Position numbers and translations under genes: made by a program
Assembly: GCA_021432635.1 (NCBI GenBank)
Contig: MU270020.1
Location: 761,202-825,201, forward strand
Direction: 5' to 3'
Length of the DNA: 64,000 nucleotides
DNA from: Thozetella sp. PMI_491
Lineage: Eukaryota; Ascomycota; Sordariomycetes; Chaetosphaeriales; Chaetosphaeriaceae
Notes under the pieces: generated by a model
Database searches by the model: none
What the model was told of the DNA's origin: nothing
The model's input: the letters and a program-made list of their open reading frames with translations, nothing else
Shown here: positions 12,194 to 22,655 of the stretch, one piece after another
Layout of the letters: the number at the start of each line of letters is the position of its first letter
Numbering within the stretch: the first letter of the stretch is position 1

Positions 12194-13159
12194 ATGATGT
12201 GGCACCATAGCTTCAAGGCGTTGTTGGCCGGCGCCTTCCTTCTGAGCACCTTCGCGGTAGCCCAAGAGTCGTCAGCTACCACCACTGCCGCAGAGGTGAC
12301 TACACCGTCGTCAACAACGCCGCTGGCTTCGGCCACGGTCACGTCTCCGGCAAACACAGACCCCGGGGCATCTTCGCCGCCTGCGAGCTCAGGAACCGCC
12401 ACTTCCCCTGCAACTACCACCTCAGCCGGCACTGGCTCTGGTGGTGGCTCAGGAAGCAGTTCGGGGGGCGCAAGCCCGTCCAGCTCCACCCCTCCGGACG
12501 TCCTCTTGAGGGTTCCCAATCTTTCGGTTGGCAGGATCGAGCTCGATGTGGACAACCTCCAGGCCGAGGTGAATCTTGCTGCGCAGGTCGCCAATCTGGT
12601 ATCCATAAACGCCGGCGTGGCGGTCAGTGTTAAGAAGGTGAACATCACCATCGCCGACGTAGATGCCGAGCTCGAGCTCATCATCCGCCTGGGCCACCTG
12701 GTCGACATCGTCAACCGCACGCTGCAGTCGCTCGATCTGAACCCGCTGCTCATCAACATCCTCAACGATGTGACGGATCTGGTCGACACCGTGGTCGGCG
12801 CCGTAGATGGCCTGCTTGGCTCCATCATCCAGGGCACCTCCCAGATCAACTTCCTAATCGACAATCTGGGCAATATAGTCCAGGAGGTCACCAATGATGC
12901 CGGCAAGGTGCTGAGCAGCATCGTCGGCAACTTCGTGGACAACATGACCTACACGGGCAACTTCCAGGACCTAGGAAACGGATTAACGCAAAAGACGTAT
13001 AGTTACAGTCCATTAGGAAGCTTAGTCAATATTGTCTTCAATACGCTAGGGCAGGTCGTCCAAGCCGTCGTGGTCGGCTCCGGCGGAGGCGGAGGCGGAG
13101 GTAGCACAAGCACTACTTCTAGTGCTCCGACTGCGACGCCTGCTGCGCGCCGGATTTGA
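12194..13159 (+). CDS. Secreted protein with amphipathic repeat domain, paralog 2
   Basis: A single-exon protein of about 321 residues. Two adjacent ATGs (12194, 12197) precede a signal peptide (FKALLAGAFLLSTFAVAQ). Next is a Ser/Thr/Ala/Gly-rich linker of about 85 residues, likely O-glycosylated, then the domain shared with the gene starting at 10966: PDVLLRVPNLSVGRIELDVD, LQAEVNLAAQV, KVNITIADVDAELEL, and QSLDLNPLL. It continues with a hydrophobic heptad-like stretch (DVTDLVDTVVGAVDGLLGSI, NLGNIVQEV) and ends in a Gly run and a Ser/Thr/Ala tail. The two proteins are paralogs that have diverged outside the shared domain: this one gained a long N-terminal linker, the other a beta-rich C-terminal half with a Kex2-like site. 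A cell-wall or extracellular role fits the linker but is not proven. The family name is unknown to me. Confidence 0.75.
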   Translation: MMWHHSFKALLAGAFLLSTFAVAQESSATTTAAEVTTPSSTTPLASATVTSPANTDPGASSPPASSGTATSPATTTSAGTGSGGGSGSSSGGASPSSSTPPDVLLRVPNLSVGRIELDVDNLQAEVNLAAQVANLVSINAGVAVSVKKVNITIADVDAELELIIRLGHLVDIVNRTLQSLDLNPLLINILNDVTDLVDTVVGAVDGLLGSIIQGTSQINFLIDNLGNIVQEVTNDAGKVLSSIVGNFVDNMTYTGNFQDLGNGLTQKTYSYSPLGSLVNIVFNTLGQVVQAVVVGSGGGGGGGSTSTTSSAPTATPAARRI

Positions 13160-14029
13160 ACAGGGCTCATGAAGTTGCAGGTCGTTTCAAACATCTAGTC
13201 AATACCCTACATACTGTATTTAATTTCCTGCGGGGGCAAAGGGTCGGTAAGGGGGTATGCTCTAGGTAGGGTACCTAGGTAGCTACCTAATTATGCCAGT
13301 AGTCATGATAAGGCGGTACATCGCCAATACCAAGTATTGGGAAATTCCAAGGTGCTCACAAGTACTCCGTCGCCTAAGGTTGCCCCGCCTTTGAAAGCAA
13401 CTTTATCTAGAGACACCTGGCTTATCTTAAGTAGATGCATGCACTCGCAATATAGAGGCCCCTCTAGAGCCAGATGGATTCATCAGATTGGCGAACGACA
13501 GATCTAGTTCTTACGAGGGTAGTATAGAAGGTTTGCTAAGTTTGGATATGCTAAGCCTACTAGGGGCATTCTTTACCGACGAGATGGAGTTTTAATTATC
13601 TGTGCACGAAATAGTGACCCCATATTGGTAGTGGACAGAGGTCTATGGTTTTATTGAATCGACTTGGCGTCCAACTACCGATTCTAAACTCTATCCCGGC
13701 TGTTACCATCTCAGGTTGCTATCTATTACAACAATAATGAACGACCCCCAGGCCGTTTGAGCAATTTGGCCATGCTGGAGAAATATTTCCAAGGAGTTAT
13801 GTTTCTTACTGAAATAATAGACATGTAGATGACGAGACTAAATTTCAATCTCTTCTGTATCGTATTGTCCATTGAGAGGTTATGTGAAATTCTTCCTGAG
13901 TCGCGGTAGATGCCGCTGAAGCTGCCAACAGCTACGGCCTCTAAATGGAGTGTGCCTTCAAATCATCAAAGATAGCCACAGGTCACGCAAATTTGCTCCA
14001 GGGTTACATTCATCGCAGGCAGGGGCCAA
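13160..14029. other. Intergenic stretch without a supported gene
   Basis: No coding signal seen. At 13263-13290 lies a short palindrome-like cluster of CTAGGTAG / CTACCTA words, a motif type common in ascomycete intergenic DNA. Confidence 0.5.
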
Positions 14030-14610
14030 GTGCAGACTCGGATGTTATTCGTAATAAACGCTATGGCTCACAAATCGCGACAGTCTAGTCCACTCCGAAG
14101 AAGTACGATTTTTGTCCACAAAGACTTGATCTCAGTTGCAAGATCTAAGCAAGCTCCATTTAGAATAAAATTTGTGCATTCCATCCTTTATTCCATTGTT
14201 AAGCTGTTCAGCTGCTACCATTCACGAGATCCTACCCTACCGTCAGATAACACTACCTAAAGCGTCGCTCCGGATCATTTGAACATATTTGTCTCCTGCT
14301 ACATCTTTGTTTTCGCTATCGTAACGATGATCACGCCCCTGTGGGCTCTTACTATTGTCACAAGGATGTATGCAAAGTTGGGGATAATCACTACTTTCTC
14401 ATTCATCTTCCCGGCCTTGCTCAACTGGAGGACAATCTCAAGGCCGTTCGAAATCTTGGCAGCAGCTGCTGGGTGAGTTTCAAAATGGTTCTTGTAACAA
14501 CATACACATGATTCTTACATGAATTCTTGGCAGATACCAGCCTTCTTGTCGTTTTCTTGCAGCCTGGCCAATTCTCACTGGACCACTTAGCTTGTACAAT
14601 CTAGTGCCGG
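14030..14610 (+). pseudogene. Decayed DUF6594-like membrane protein gene
   Basis: Fragments in order match the C-terminal half of the fungal DUF6594 family: HKDLISVARSK, a hydrophobic pair of segments (IFVFAIVTMITPLWALTIV and LGIITTFSFIFPALLNW), then SRPFEILAAAAG and, after a possible intron, LLVVFLQ. In the family the final order is a stretch with Ile/Val-rich TM, ARxFEilAAtAAY and VLVVFL. A TAA stop at 14258-14260 lies between the first two fragments in the same frame, and the LLVVFLQ fragment is out of frame with the preceding exon under the only good splice (about 14475-14534), so the copy looks dead. No start or N-terminal half is visible. The family's function is unknown. Confidence rests on motif order, not on a search. 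Confidence 0.45.
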
Positions 14611-15428
14611 TAGGCTACGCAGCATGTGTAAGGATGAATGATATGGAGAAGGCTGAAACAGAAGCCTCAGCGTCCTCCCCCGTATACCGATGTATATCGT
14701 GGTATTTGTGTTCATAATGGGAATGTTTCAAGCGAAGGCTCACACAAGTTCCAAACAGGATTAAGAGACCAGCGAGTGTTGGCCATAGAGATCATCCCAG
14801 CCAAGGCAGTAGGGATCCGAAAGAGCTGCGGCTAGAAACCTCAGAGGGGATAAGGAAGCCACCCAGACAGAACCTCGTTTGGGCCAAGGCTGACCTCATG
14901 TGCTTGACAGGAGGCAGTTGTCTTGGCCAGTCTTGCGCGGCAATGCACCAATTAGGTAGTAACGACGAATGAGACGTAAGGGGCAAATTTTGGCTGGCGA
15001 AGAAACTTTGTCTGTATATGCCCAAAACGACTGCAGTGCCGAAAGTGGTATGTCTCAGTCTAGGCATCACGGTGTAACCCTCGTATTCCATTACACCTCC
15101 ATCGCTCCCGGGTCGCGTCGAGCTCACGAGATCCGGCAGACCCGACCAGCGCCAAATTGGCGCTCTGGCGGCCGAGCAACGGCTTAGGTCGTAGCCCGCC
15201 TGTTTAGCCGAGAATAGACACAGATCGTCATTTGATGGGCAACTAAGCTATCGCACGTAAGGTCATCCAATTAGAAGCTTATTTTTGCGAACATAGAGTT
15301 GGTAACATTTCCGCTTCCGTCTCTGCGGGGTGCAGATACGAGGTGACGTCGGCCACGACGACGGTTGAACTTTGGTCTTCTCCGGCGATCGCTTAATCAC
15401 ACTTTGCACTACCAAAGCCCAATCCTAG
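14611..15428. other. Intergenic stretch upstream of a secreted-protein gene
   Basis: No coding sequence supported. The last part serves as the promoter region of the gene starting at 15564. Confidence 0.5.
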
Positions 15429-15435
15429 TATAAAA
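15429..15435 (+). promoter_or_regulatory. TATA box (TATAAAA)
   Basis: TATAAAAGG lies 135 bp before the start codon at 15564 and is followed by an A/C-rich leader, a typical fungal core promoter for a well-expressed secreted protein. Confidence 0.65.
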
Positions 15436-15563
15436 GGCCGCCGCCAGCAGCATCAAGAAGAGCATCACCACCAGCAATAGACACCAACGGGAAATACGGT
15501 ACCACCACGCCCACTTCAGAATCGCTTGATCACACCCTCCCACTTGTGCTACTGTCGTTCATC

Positions 15564-16235
15564 ATGGTCTGGAAGTCTGTTGCCGCATCCGTCCTCGCCG
15601 TCGCCTCGGCGGTGCAGGCGCAAAGCAGCACTTGCCCGTTCAACTACCCGGCCCAGCTCACCAGTACGGAAAGCAGGAATGGTTTGACCTTTTCTGTCAT
15701 CTCCACCAACCCCCTCACCAACGATCGTGCACTCCAACTCCGCACCAACCCATTCTTCACCGGCGGATTTTTCGTCGGCGTAGACGACCACTCGCCGGTC
15801 CTGCTCGGCAACATGAGGCAGGCTGCCATCTACAGCCAGGCTCGCAATGAGTTCAACCAGCTTGGTGACCTCGGTCCCACCGGCTACCTGAACCTTAACA
15901 CCGAAGTGAACGGCACTGCTCGCTACACGGTTGGTTTTGCCAATGCGACCATCTGGCCAGGCACTGTGGAAGCCCAGTGGGAACTGCTTGGGGGGAGTTC
16001 CGATGGAACTTATAGCCTCTTCCACCAGGAAGATGTCGGTGTGACGCACGGATTCCTTCTGTGCAACAGCGAGACGGACCTCGACCACGGGCCGTGGTAC
16101 CAGCTCTACTATGAGAACTACACCGCCCCTACTGGCCCATACGAGTTCCCCAACTGCGAGCATATCGGTGTGCGCACCACCGTTGCGGCCACGATTTTGA
16201 ACGGCGATTGTGACATCGGAGGCGTCACTGCGTAA
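15564..16235 (+). CDS. Secreted glycoprotein of unknown family
   Basis: An intron-less 223-residue protein starting MVWKSVAASVLAVASAVQAQ, a clean signal peptide. The mature chain has only four cysteines (STCPFNYP, FLLCNSE, FPNCEH, NGDCDI), suggesting two disulphides, and several Asn-x-Thr sites (NGT, NAT, NYT). It is rich in Gly, Asn, Thr and aromatic residues, with no charged catalytic motif that I recognise; the texture suggests a beta-sandwich (FTGGFFVGVDDHSP, ARYTVGFANATIWPG). The start at 15564 is chosen because it is the first ATG, gives the signal peptide and lies downstream of a TATA box. I do not recognise the family; an extracellular or wall-bound protein is the safest reading. The gene looks intact. 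Confidence 0.7.
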   Translation: MVWKSVAASVLAVASAVQAQSSTCPFNYPAQLTSTESRNGLTFSVISTNPLTNDRALQLRTNPFFTGGFFVGVDDHSPVLLGNMRQAAIYSQARNEFNQLGDLGPTGYLNLNTEVNGTARYTVGFANATIWPGTVEAQWELLGGSSDGTYSLFHQEDVGVTHGFLLCNSETDLDHGPWYQLYYENYTAPTGPYEFPNCEHIGVRTTVAATILNGDCDIGGVTA

Positions 16236-17674
16236 ACAAATCACTAGTTTCACTATAGAATGGTGCTCAGGCCAAATATCTAGGTCAACATAATGTAATG
16301 TATCTACCTTGTCAATCAATACATCTGTAAACCCAAGCGAGTTGATCGCCGACATATGAGTGGTGACACCTCCCATGATGAATCGGGGCTTCATCCACTA
16401 AAAGAGATCTTGTCTGTGGAGGGCAATCATGACGTTCCTAGATATTGTTGTCTGGTGTTTCAAGTGCCACAGCCCAAAGCGAACAAGGCTAGAGCGCCAC
16501 CTGGGATTTGAGTAGCACACCGGAAAGTAAAATGAGGCAAGCACTGTCTCGTATGCCTGCCTGAGGGATGAAGAGATCAGCTGAGGTTTGCATATTATAG
16601 ACTAGGTCTAGATTTCGAGTTATCTTGTGGAGAAATCTGGAGACTTAAGATCAATTAGTTCTGCCAGGGGACTCTGAGGGTATCCGCCCCAGTATTCCGA
16701 CACAGCAATCTGGTCGACTTTCAAGGGGGTTAATGCAGATTCAAGCGCCTCCGGCCTCATAGCTTTGAGTCAGGTATTCTCAGGTGATAATCACCCCGGA
16801 CTTGGCAGCTATGGGCGCCAACGCCATAGATTAAAATGGGAGGTGGATAGGTCTCTAGCTTTTCCTTTTGCTAACAGGTCCCCTTAAATTGTTCTCCTGG
16901 GCTGAGCACGCATATCATGTAAGGAAAGGCCTCCTTTCCCTATGTAAGAAAGGCTGGTAGATTGTTTTCTTTTCCTCACACTTACAACGACAATGTCGCC
17001 ATTCCTCGCTAGATTCCCTAGGCTGACCAACGAGCCTGGTACATTTATTTGTCCCTATCCTGCAGGATTTCGGCCCATCTATCTGATTTTGGTCACGGCC
17101 CAGGGGCCTTTTATTGTGCTGGCTTTGCTCTCATCCACGCACCGCTGGAATTCGCCCTGTTGCAAAGGCCCTGCCTGGAAGCTGCAAGGGTGGAAGCATT
17201 GGTTCTATGCTACATTTACGTTACTGGAGTAGCTGTGTGGTTTGCTGTATTTTACTGCGACGTCAGCCACTAACAAATGCGCAAGCTACGCTGCACTGGC
17301 CCCTTCTATATTATGTAAATTTTAGTGTGTTGTCTTGCGGTTTCTTTCGTCTTACAGTTTTCTGGCCCTTTATATTCTAGAGGGTCTTGAGTTGGCCCAT
17401 GTTCGGACTCTCGGTTAAATGGTTCATCCTTCCGAGCCCCCCCCAACTGAGGACATAACAAGCCTAAATCCGCTCCGAGAACATCCCCAGCTAGCATCAC
17501 CGTACGGTATTATCTCCGCAATGTGATCGCCCAGGCGCGCGCTAGTTCCACCAGATTTTAATGCACTTTTTCGAGTTTTGTCTGCGTCGCACCTAGATTC
17601 ACTCTTTAACATCCGTTTCAGTCGTGTAACTAATGTATTGAGCCCTATTTTTGCCCAAACCATCTTACACCAGC
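16236..17674. other. Intergenic stretch without a supported gene
   Basis: A pyrimidine-rich leader precedes an ATG at 16993 that opens a 79-codon frame, but the product has no signal peptide or recognised motif and I do not call it. The rest shows no coding signal. Confidence 0.4.
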
Positions 17675-19337
17675 ATGGAAGTCGTCGCTGCTGGATTGTC
17701 GTGGGCTTTACATAGCGTGTCGCTCCAAAAGGTGCTTCGCTACATCGGCTTAGCATCTTTGGTCAAGGGACCTCCGTGGTCTGAGCTCTCGTCGAGACTG
17801 TCCTCAGAGGCTTCTATAGTGCTCGCAGGCGATCCTACATTCGCCAATTTGACAAGCCGGTGGAGGGAATGGCATTCCCCCGAGAGCCGCGCCGTGGTCA
17901 GGGCCTTCACCGAGCAAGATGTCCAAGAGACGGTAACGATGCCTCTTTGGGTCGCATTCCCACTAGCTGACAGATGGTGCGCAGATTCGATATGCCAACG
18001 CACATGGACTGCCGTTTGTAGCAAGATCGGGCGGGCACGGCGCCACAGAAGCGCTAGCCAGCGCGCAAAATGCGGTCATGATAGACCTTCGTGGCATAGA
18101 CCAGCTCCAAATTTCCGAGGACGGTAAACATGCATGGATAGGAGGTGGATTGAGCGTCAAGAAACTTGTCCACGATTTATGGTCAGCTGGAAAACAGACG
18201 GGTAAGTGAGTGTGCCGGCGGGGTCAATATACCAAAACCACTAAAAGCCTAACCCAAATAGTAAGCGGAATCTGTGAATGCGTCGGCATTTCTGCTCCCA
18301 TCCTCGGAGGTGGGCATGGCTGGCTACAAGGGCAATACGGTCTGGCTGCGGATCAGGTGCTCTCCGCACGAGTTATTCTTCCCAATGGCGACGCAGTCAC
18401 CGCATCTAATGATGAAAACCCGGATCTGTTTTGGGCCCTTAAGGGAGCCGGCCACAATTTCGGTATTGTAACCCAGTGGGATTACCGGATCTACGATATA
18501 AACAACCCAAAATGGTCATACGAGGTCTTTATTTTTGCAGGGTCCAAGCTTGAGGCTCTTGTCGAGCAATCGGCAAAACTGAAGAAGACACAACCACCGG
18601 AAGTCACACAGTGGATTTATATTCTCAAACTCCCTGAGATTGACCCAGAGAGTGTATATCCACCCTCAATTTTGAGTTTTGTGGGCAGAGCTGACGCGAT
18701 ATAGCCCGTTATTTGGTATGCCACCATCTCTGATGGCCCAGCCAACCAGGCTAGAGAGTTTGCAAAGCCAATCCACGATATCGGACCCCTGAGTGTGGAT
18801 GCTGGTGAACTTCCAATGCCACATCTCGCACCAGTCACGTTTATGGACGAGAAGAGCCTGGGCTGTGCCAAAGGCTCCACGGGCTTGCGCTTTCCAATCG
18901 GCCTCGACACCTACAACGTGGCTGCAGTCCGCCAAGTTTACGACGAAATGGACCATACCTTCCGCACTGTACCCGAGCTATCCAACTCTTTCTTTTTACT
19001 GGAAGCTTACCCAACGCAGGGTGTACAAGCTGTTGACGAGAGGAGCACAGCGTTCCCACACCGTAGTGACGAGCTCCTCCTCACACCCTTTGTCACGTAT
19101 CTTCCCAACGCGACGATGGACCCTATAGCTATAGCATTTGGGGAAAAACTCCGTAAATATTTGCTGCAGGGAAGTGCCGATCCAAATCATCTGCGGGCCT
19201 ACGTGAATTACGCCCATGGGGACGAATCATTGCAAGAAGTGTATGGATGGGAAGATTGGAGGCTCGAGAAGCTAAGAGATTTGAAAGCCAAGTGGGATCC
19301 TGAAAATCGCATGGGATTCTATAATCCTATTGTTTGA
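17675..19337 (+). CDS. FAD-linked oxidoreductase, berberine-bridge-enzyme (BBE) type
   Basis: A flavoprotein oxidase of the FAD_binding_4 plus BBE family, about 499 residues. Four exons: 17675-17932, 17985-18201, 18262-18653 and 18705-19337; introns are 52, 60 and 51 bp, and the frame is exact. The FAD domain shows PFVARSGGHGA (His104 is the usual covalent flavin site), then SGICECVG (Cys163 or Cys165 is a candidate second link) and LGGGHGWLQGQYGLAADQ, then PDLFWALKGAGHNFGIVT. The C-terminal BBE signature is complete: YVNYAHGDE, YGWEDWRLEKLRDLK, DPENRMGFYNPI. Relatives oxidise sugars, alkaloids or polyketide intermediates; the substrate here cannot be told. No evident signal peptide, although many relatives are secreted. 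No biosynthetic core gene is near, so it may be a stand-alone carbohydrate or xenobiotic oxidase. Confidence 0.88.
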
Positions 19338-20434
19338 CTTAGGAACGGGCAGGGTATTATGGTGGCAACATCTGGGCACCCGCTTTTTGTATCAGAGTAT
19401 ACTTTACCGGGCGGAAGCGAGGCGCCGCACAAGCCCAGCTGAACTGTCTTGACGAAGTCTGCGTCTACAGAGAACATGCCCCGTTTTCCATGAAAATTGA
19501 TAGCTATCAATCATTGGGAGCAATCTCAACATTGCGCAATGTAGCAGAGTAAATTCCACCTCGGCCGTGTCTATGGTCCTTTTGTTTAACGGCCCATCGT
19601 GTATGTCTCAGAGCCCATACCCATCCAAAACTAAGACTCCCCTATACATTGATATCATGTGAAGTTCCCCTACTCAGCAAGGGCCAAGCTAACAATCTGT
19701 CCCAGATTGAAGTAGCGCAGCAAAGGCCTCGCCCTATACGATTAGTAGCACAGATTGTTGGCATCGACCTGATCTCCACCGAGTAGACCTGAGACTTCCA
19801 CCATACTTAGCACGGATTCCAAATTTGATGGTACACGCGTGCTGGGGTTCACACATGAGCAGGCAATCATACCTTCTTTCCGCGTGGAAAAAAAGCGAGC
19901 TGGCGACGGCAAAAGCGTAGGTTAGTCTCGTATGCATAGGAACGATTCGATTGAAGCCTGGCACTGCGTGGCGCGGAGAACCGGAAATGTTAGCGAATGG
20001 GCTTTCGACAATTTCTGCAAAGGGGTATGGGCGCAAAAGCCAAGCTCTGCTGCTATTGGTCGAGGTGGGAGACAAGGTAGCCACTATGCACGTCCGGAGA
20101 CTCGAAGACCCCCCAATCCGCCCACGACCGATTGCTCAAGCTGTTCCTCCTTTCTCTGCTCTTCCAAACAGTGCCCAAAACCCCTCGCACGTTGCTACAC
20201 CCTTATTTAACAGCGATTTCGACGGGTGTGTTAATACATACACCATGGCCGATGTGCATTTTGTATGCCTTCAGGCGCTGAGCGATTTCTCTCTGTCGCC
20301 GTTACCTGATGAAATAGAGCCTCACTACGCCATTCGTTGACACAACCAAAGCGGCCGCATCTTGCTTCCCGTGTGTAGGCGACGGTCCTATATATACAAC
20401 AACAACCAAGTGTGGACGCCTATCACCAGGTCCG
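19338..20434. other. Intergenic stretch upstream of SPT3
   Basis: No coding sequence supported. A TATATATA run at 20389-20396 lies about 40 bp before the SPT3 start; this is closer than usual for a fungal TATA box, so I do not call it one. Confidence 0.45.
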
Positions 20435-21645
20435 ATGGCTTCTGAAATACCACAGTACAGTGAGGAGATCCGGCAGGTTGGTTGATAGATCCATTCTTAT
20501 ATCATTATCGCCTCTATTGCATTGGCAGCGCTGCTCAAATTCACTGAATTAGGTGGCCATTGCGGAGGAGATCATGCTGACTCTAGTTCAGATGATGTAT
20601 GTCGCTGGGGAGACCCGTGATCCCTCTGCCTCGACACTCATATTTGTCGAGAAGATTATGCACGACCAGGTCGTTAGCATGGTGAGGACTTTCTGTCACC
20701 GTTCAATACCCAAGCTGCGGACACTCTCTAAGCTACCACCGTCCGCTCCTCCCGAGCAGCAGCTAACTATCTCAATGGAACAGCTGACTACTGCGAATGA
20801 CCTCTCCCGCCGGCGCGGGTCTCCTGTCTTCTCTAACGACGATCTCATCTTCCAATTCCGCCATAGCGACGCTACCGTCGCCCGAATCCGCAACTTTCTC
20901 TCTTGGAAGGCGGTCCGCAAATCCGCGAAAGATTCCGATGACAAGGACAATACCACAGGGGACCTTTTCGAGGCTGATATATCCGAAGCCCAGGAGAGGG
21001 ATGACGGCATCAAAGATGGGAAAGTTCCAATCGCCCCCTTGCCATGGGACGTCGGATCCTACTATTCCATCACGCTCCCCCCTAGCGAGGCCCACGACGA
21101 AGACGAGGTAGAACAGAGCATGGTGCTAGAAAGACTACGCCAGATAGCGGAGAGAACGAGGAATATGAGTGTGGAGGAGTACCAAACATGGTCAGAATAC
21201 CGCCGCGCTTCGCTCGTCGGACGCCGAGCCAAGAAGTTTCGTGAATGGTCCGGCCTGGGGCGTATAGCTGACCACAAGACCACCGATGACGTTCTCGACA
21301 TCCTAGGCCTACTCACTTGCGAAATGGTTCAGAAACTTACAATTGTGGCGCTGGGACTTCAGGAACAGGAGACATTGTCCTTGAAGGACAAAAATATTTC
21401 TAACAATAAAGTTGGACAAGGACTTGCCTCGGGGATATTCGCTTCTAGCGAGTCATCAGGTACAGATGCACCTCTTGAACCAAGACACATTCGGCAGGCC
21501 TTTGAATCGATTGAGCGGGAGTCTAGGAGAGGCCCTAGGTGGAATGGGACTAATAAAACGGTCAACTTTTCCAGGATTATTGCGGTAAGTGCCTAGCTAT
21601 GGCAACTTCTGACCACCTCGCGGCTAATGAGCTACTCAGTTGTAA
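20435..21645 (+). CDS. SPT3: SAGA complex subunit Spt3 (transcription initiation factor)
   Basis: Spt3 is a histone-fold subunit of the SAGA coactivator that helps deliver TBP to promoters. The family opening is restored when 20435-20476 (MASEIPQYSEEIRQ) is joined to 20592 (MMYVAGETRDPS), which uses a 115-bp intron with a CTGAC branch sequence. A second intron, 20682-20783 (102 bp), joins HDQVVSM to LTTANDLSRRRGSP, giving the conserved run on to NDDLIFQFRHS, then RIRNFLSWKAVRKSAKDSDD. The last intron (21585-21639) leaves only Leu and the stop. The product is about 312 residues, normal for the family. Later motifs include YQTWSEYRRASL, KKFREW and DILGLLTCEMVQKLT. The 102-bp intron is stop-free and a multiple of three, so an unspliced reading also stays open, but it would interrupt the histone fold. 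Nuclear; a single-copy housekeeping-type gene. Confidence 0.9.
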
Positions 21646-22655
21646 CATTTTGGAAAGCTTCGAATTAACAGCGAGTGCCATGAATAGTATCGAGGTGGTG
21701 GTTCTATCCGAGGTACCTCATTTGAGAAGAGATGAGAGTAGAAACTGTAAACAGCTGCAAGAAAATCTATTATGGTGTCGGCTACGAGTATACCAAGCAC
21801 TTTTAGAATTGGCAACCAGGATACATTATGTATAACACAGTCACCTATCTACACGGTGAAACTCCCGCGCTAATATTTCGCTATTTTATGGGCGCGAGGT
21901 TACAAGTAGGCTGTGGGACAGTTTGTTGGCGGATCTTTTTATCTTACCTGGAGTAATATTCCGACGGGAGTTCAAGGTATCCATATTGATGGAGCAATAT
22001 ATATTGGGCAATAATTACTTTGACGATTAGGGAATATATATGCATTGTGAAACATGTGGATGCTCAGTAGTTAGCTCTGTATCTGGCATTCGCGTTCCAA
22101 ACAACGTATCTTCTAATAACTAGGATACGAGAAGACTCGTTTGTGCTGTCCCCCCTGCCCCCCCCCCCCCCCTTTGTTCTTTTCTTTTTGACTACGTCTC
22201 ACGTTGCCAATCTTGCGAGTAAAAAAAGACGTAAGGTTTGTTTCGGTCTCAAAACTAAAAGATGCTCGGTAATATTTGAGGACACCTTCCTACATGGCGA
22301 TTTTATTTTCTCATGCTGTCTATTTAAGTGCGATTGACGTGCGATAATACTCCTCAGCTCTACCCCGCAGAACGGGCCGCAATGTTTACCGCAGCGATAC
22401 AAAAGCCTCTCCGTTCAAAGACTCTGTCAAACTCTTTCAGTCTTAGCATCACCGTGCGATTGGCAGGAATTCTTCTCAGTTGAGATCGGAGTCAGCAAAA
22501 ACTAGGTAGACGCCTTGTTGAGGCACAGACTTCAGCAATCCAGTGCCGCGGGCGCTCCCAAATTAAATGTTCATGCACAAGTAAGAGTAGGCGCTTAGAA
22601 GCCCGAAGAGGGGCCGATTTACAGAGGATGCCTCCTGCGGTAACCCCTCAAAATC
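21646..22655. other. Intergenic stretch with a poly-C tract
   Basis: No gene supported. A run of 15 C lies at 22158-22172, preceded by CCCCCCTG and followed by T-rich sequence. Confidence 0.5.

Noticed and set aside
12151-12945. 264-codon minus-strand frame
   Set aside because: Antisense shadow of the second secreted paralog; composition (Ser, Thr, Arg runs) mirrors the coding strand.
15549-16394. 281-codon minus-strand frame
   Set aside because: Antisense of the secreted glycoprotein gene, which has a signal peptide, ATG and TATA box on the other strand.
16993-17232. 79-codon frame after a pyrimidine-rich leader
   Set aside because: The leader looks real, but the product is short and motif-free, and an overlapping frame on the same strand is equally open; not enough to call a gene.
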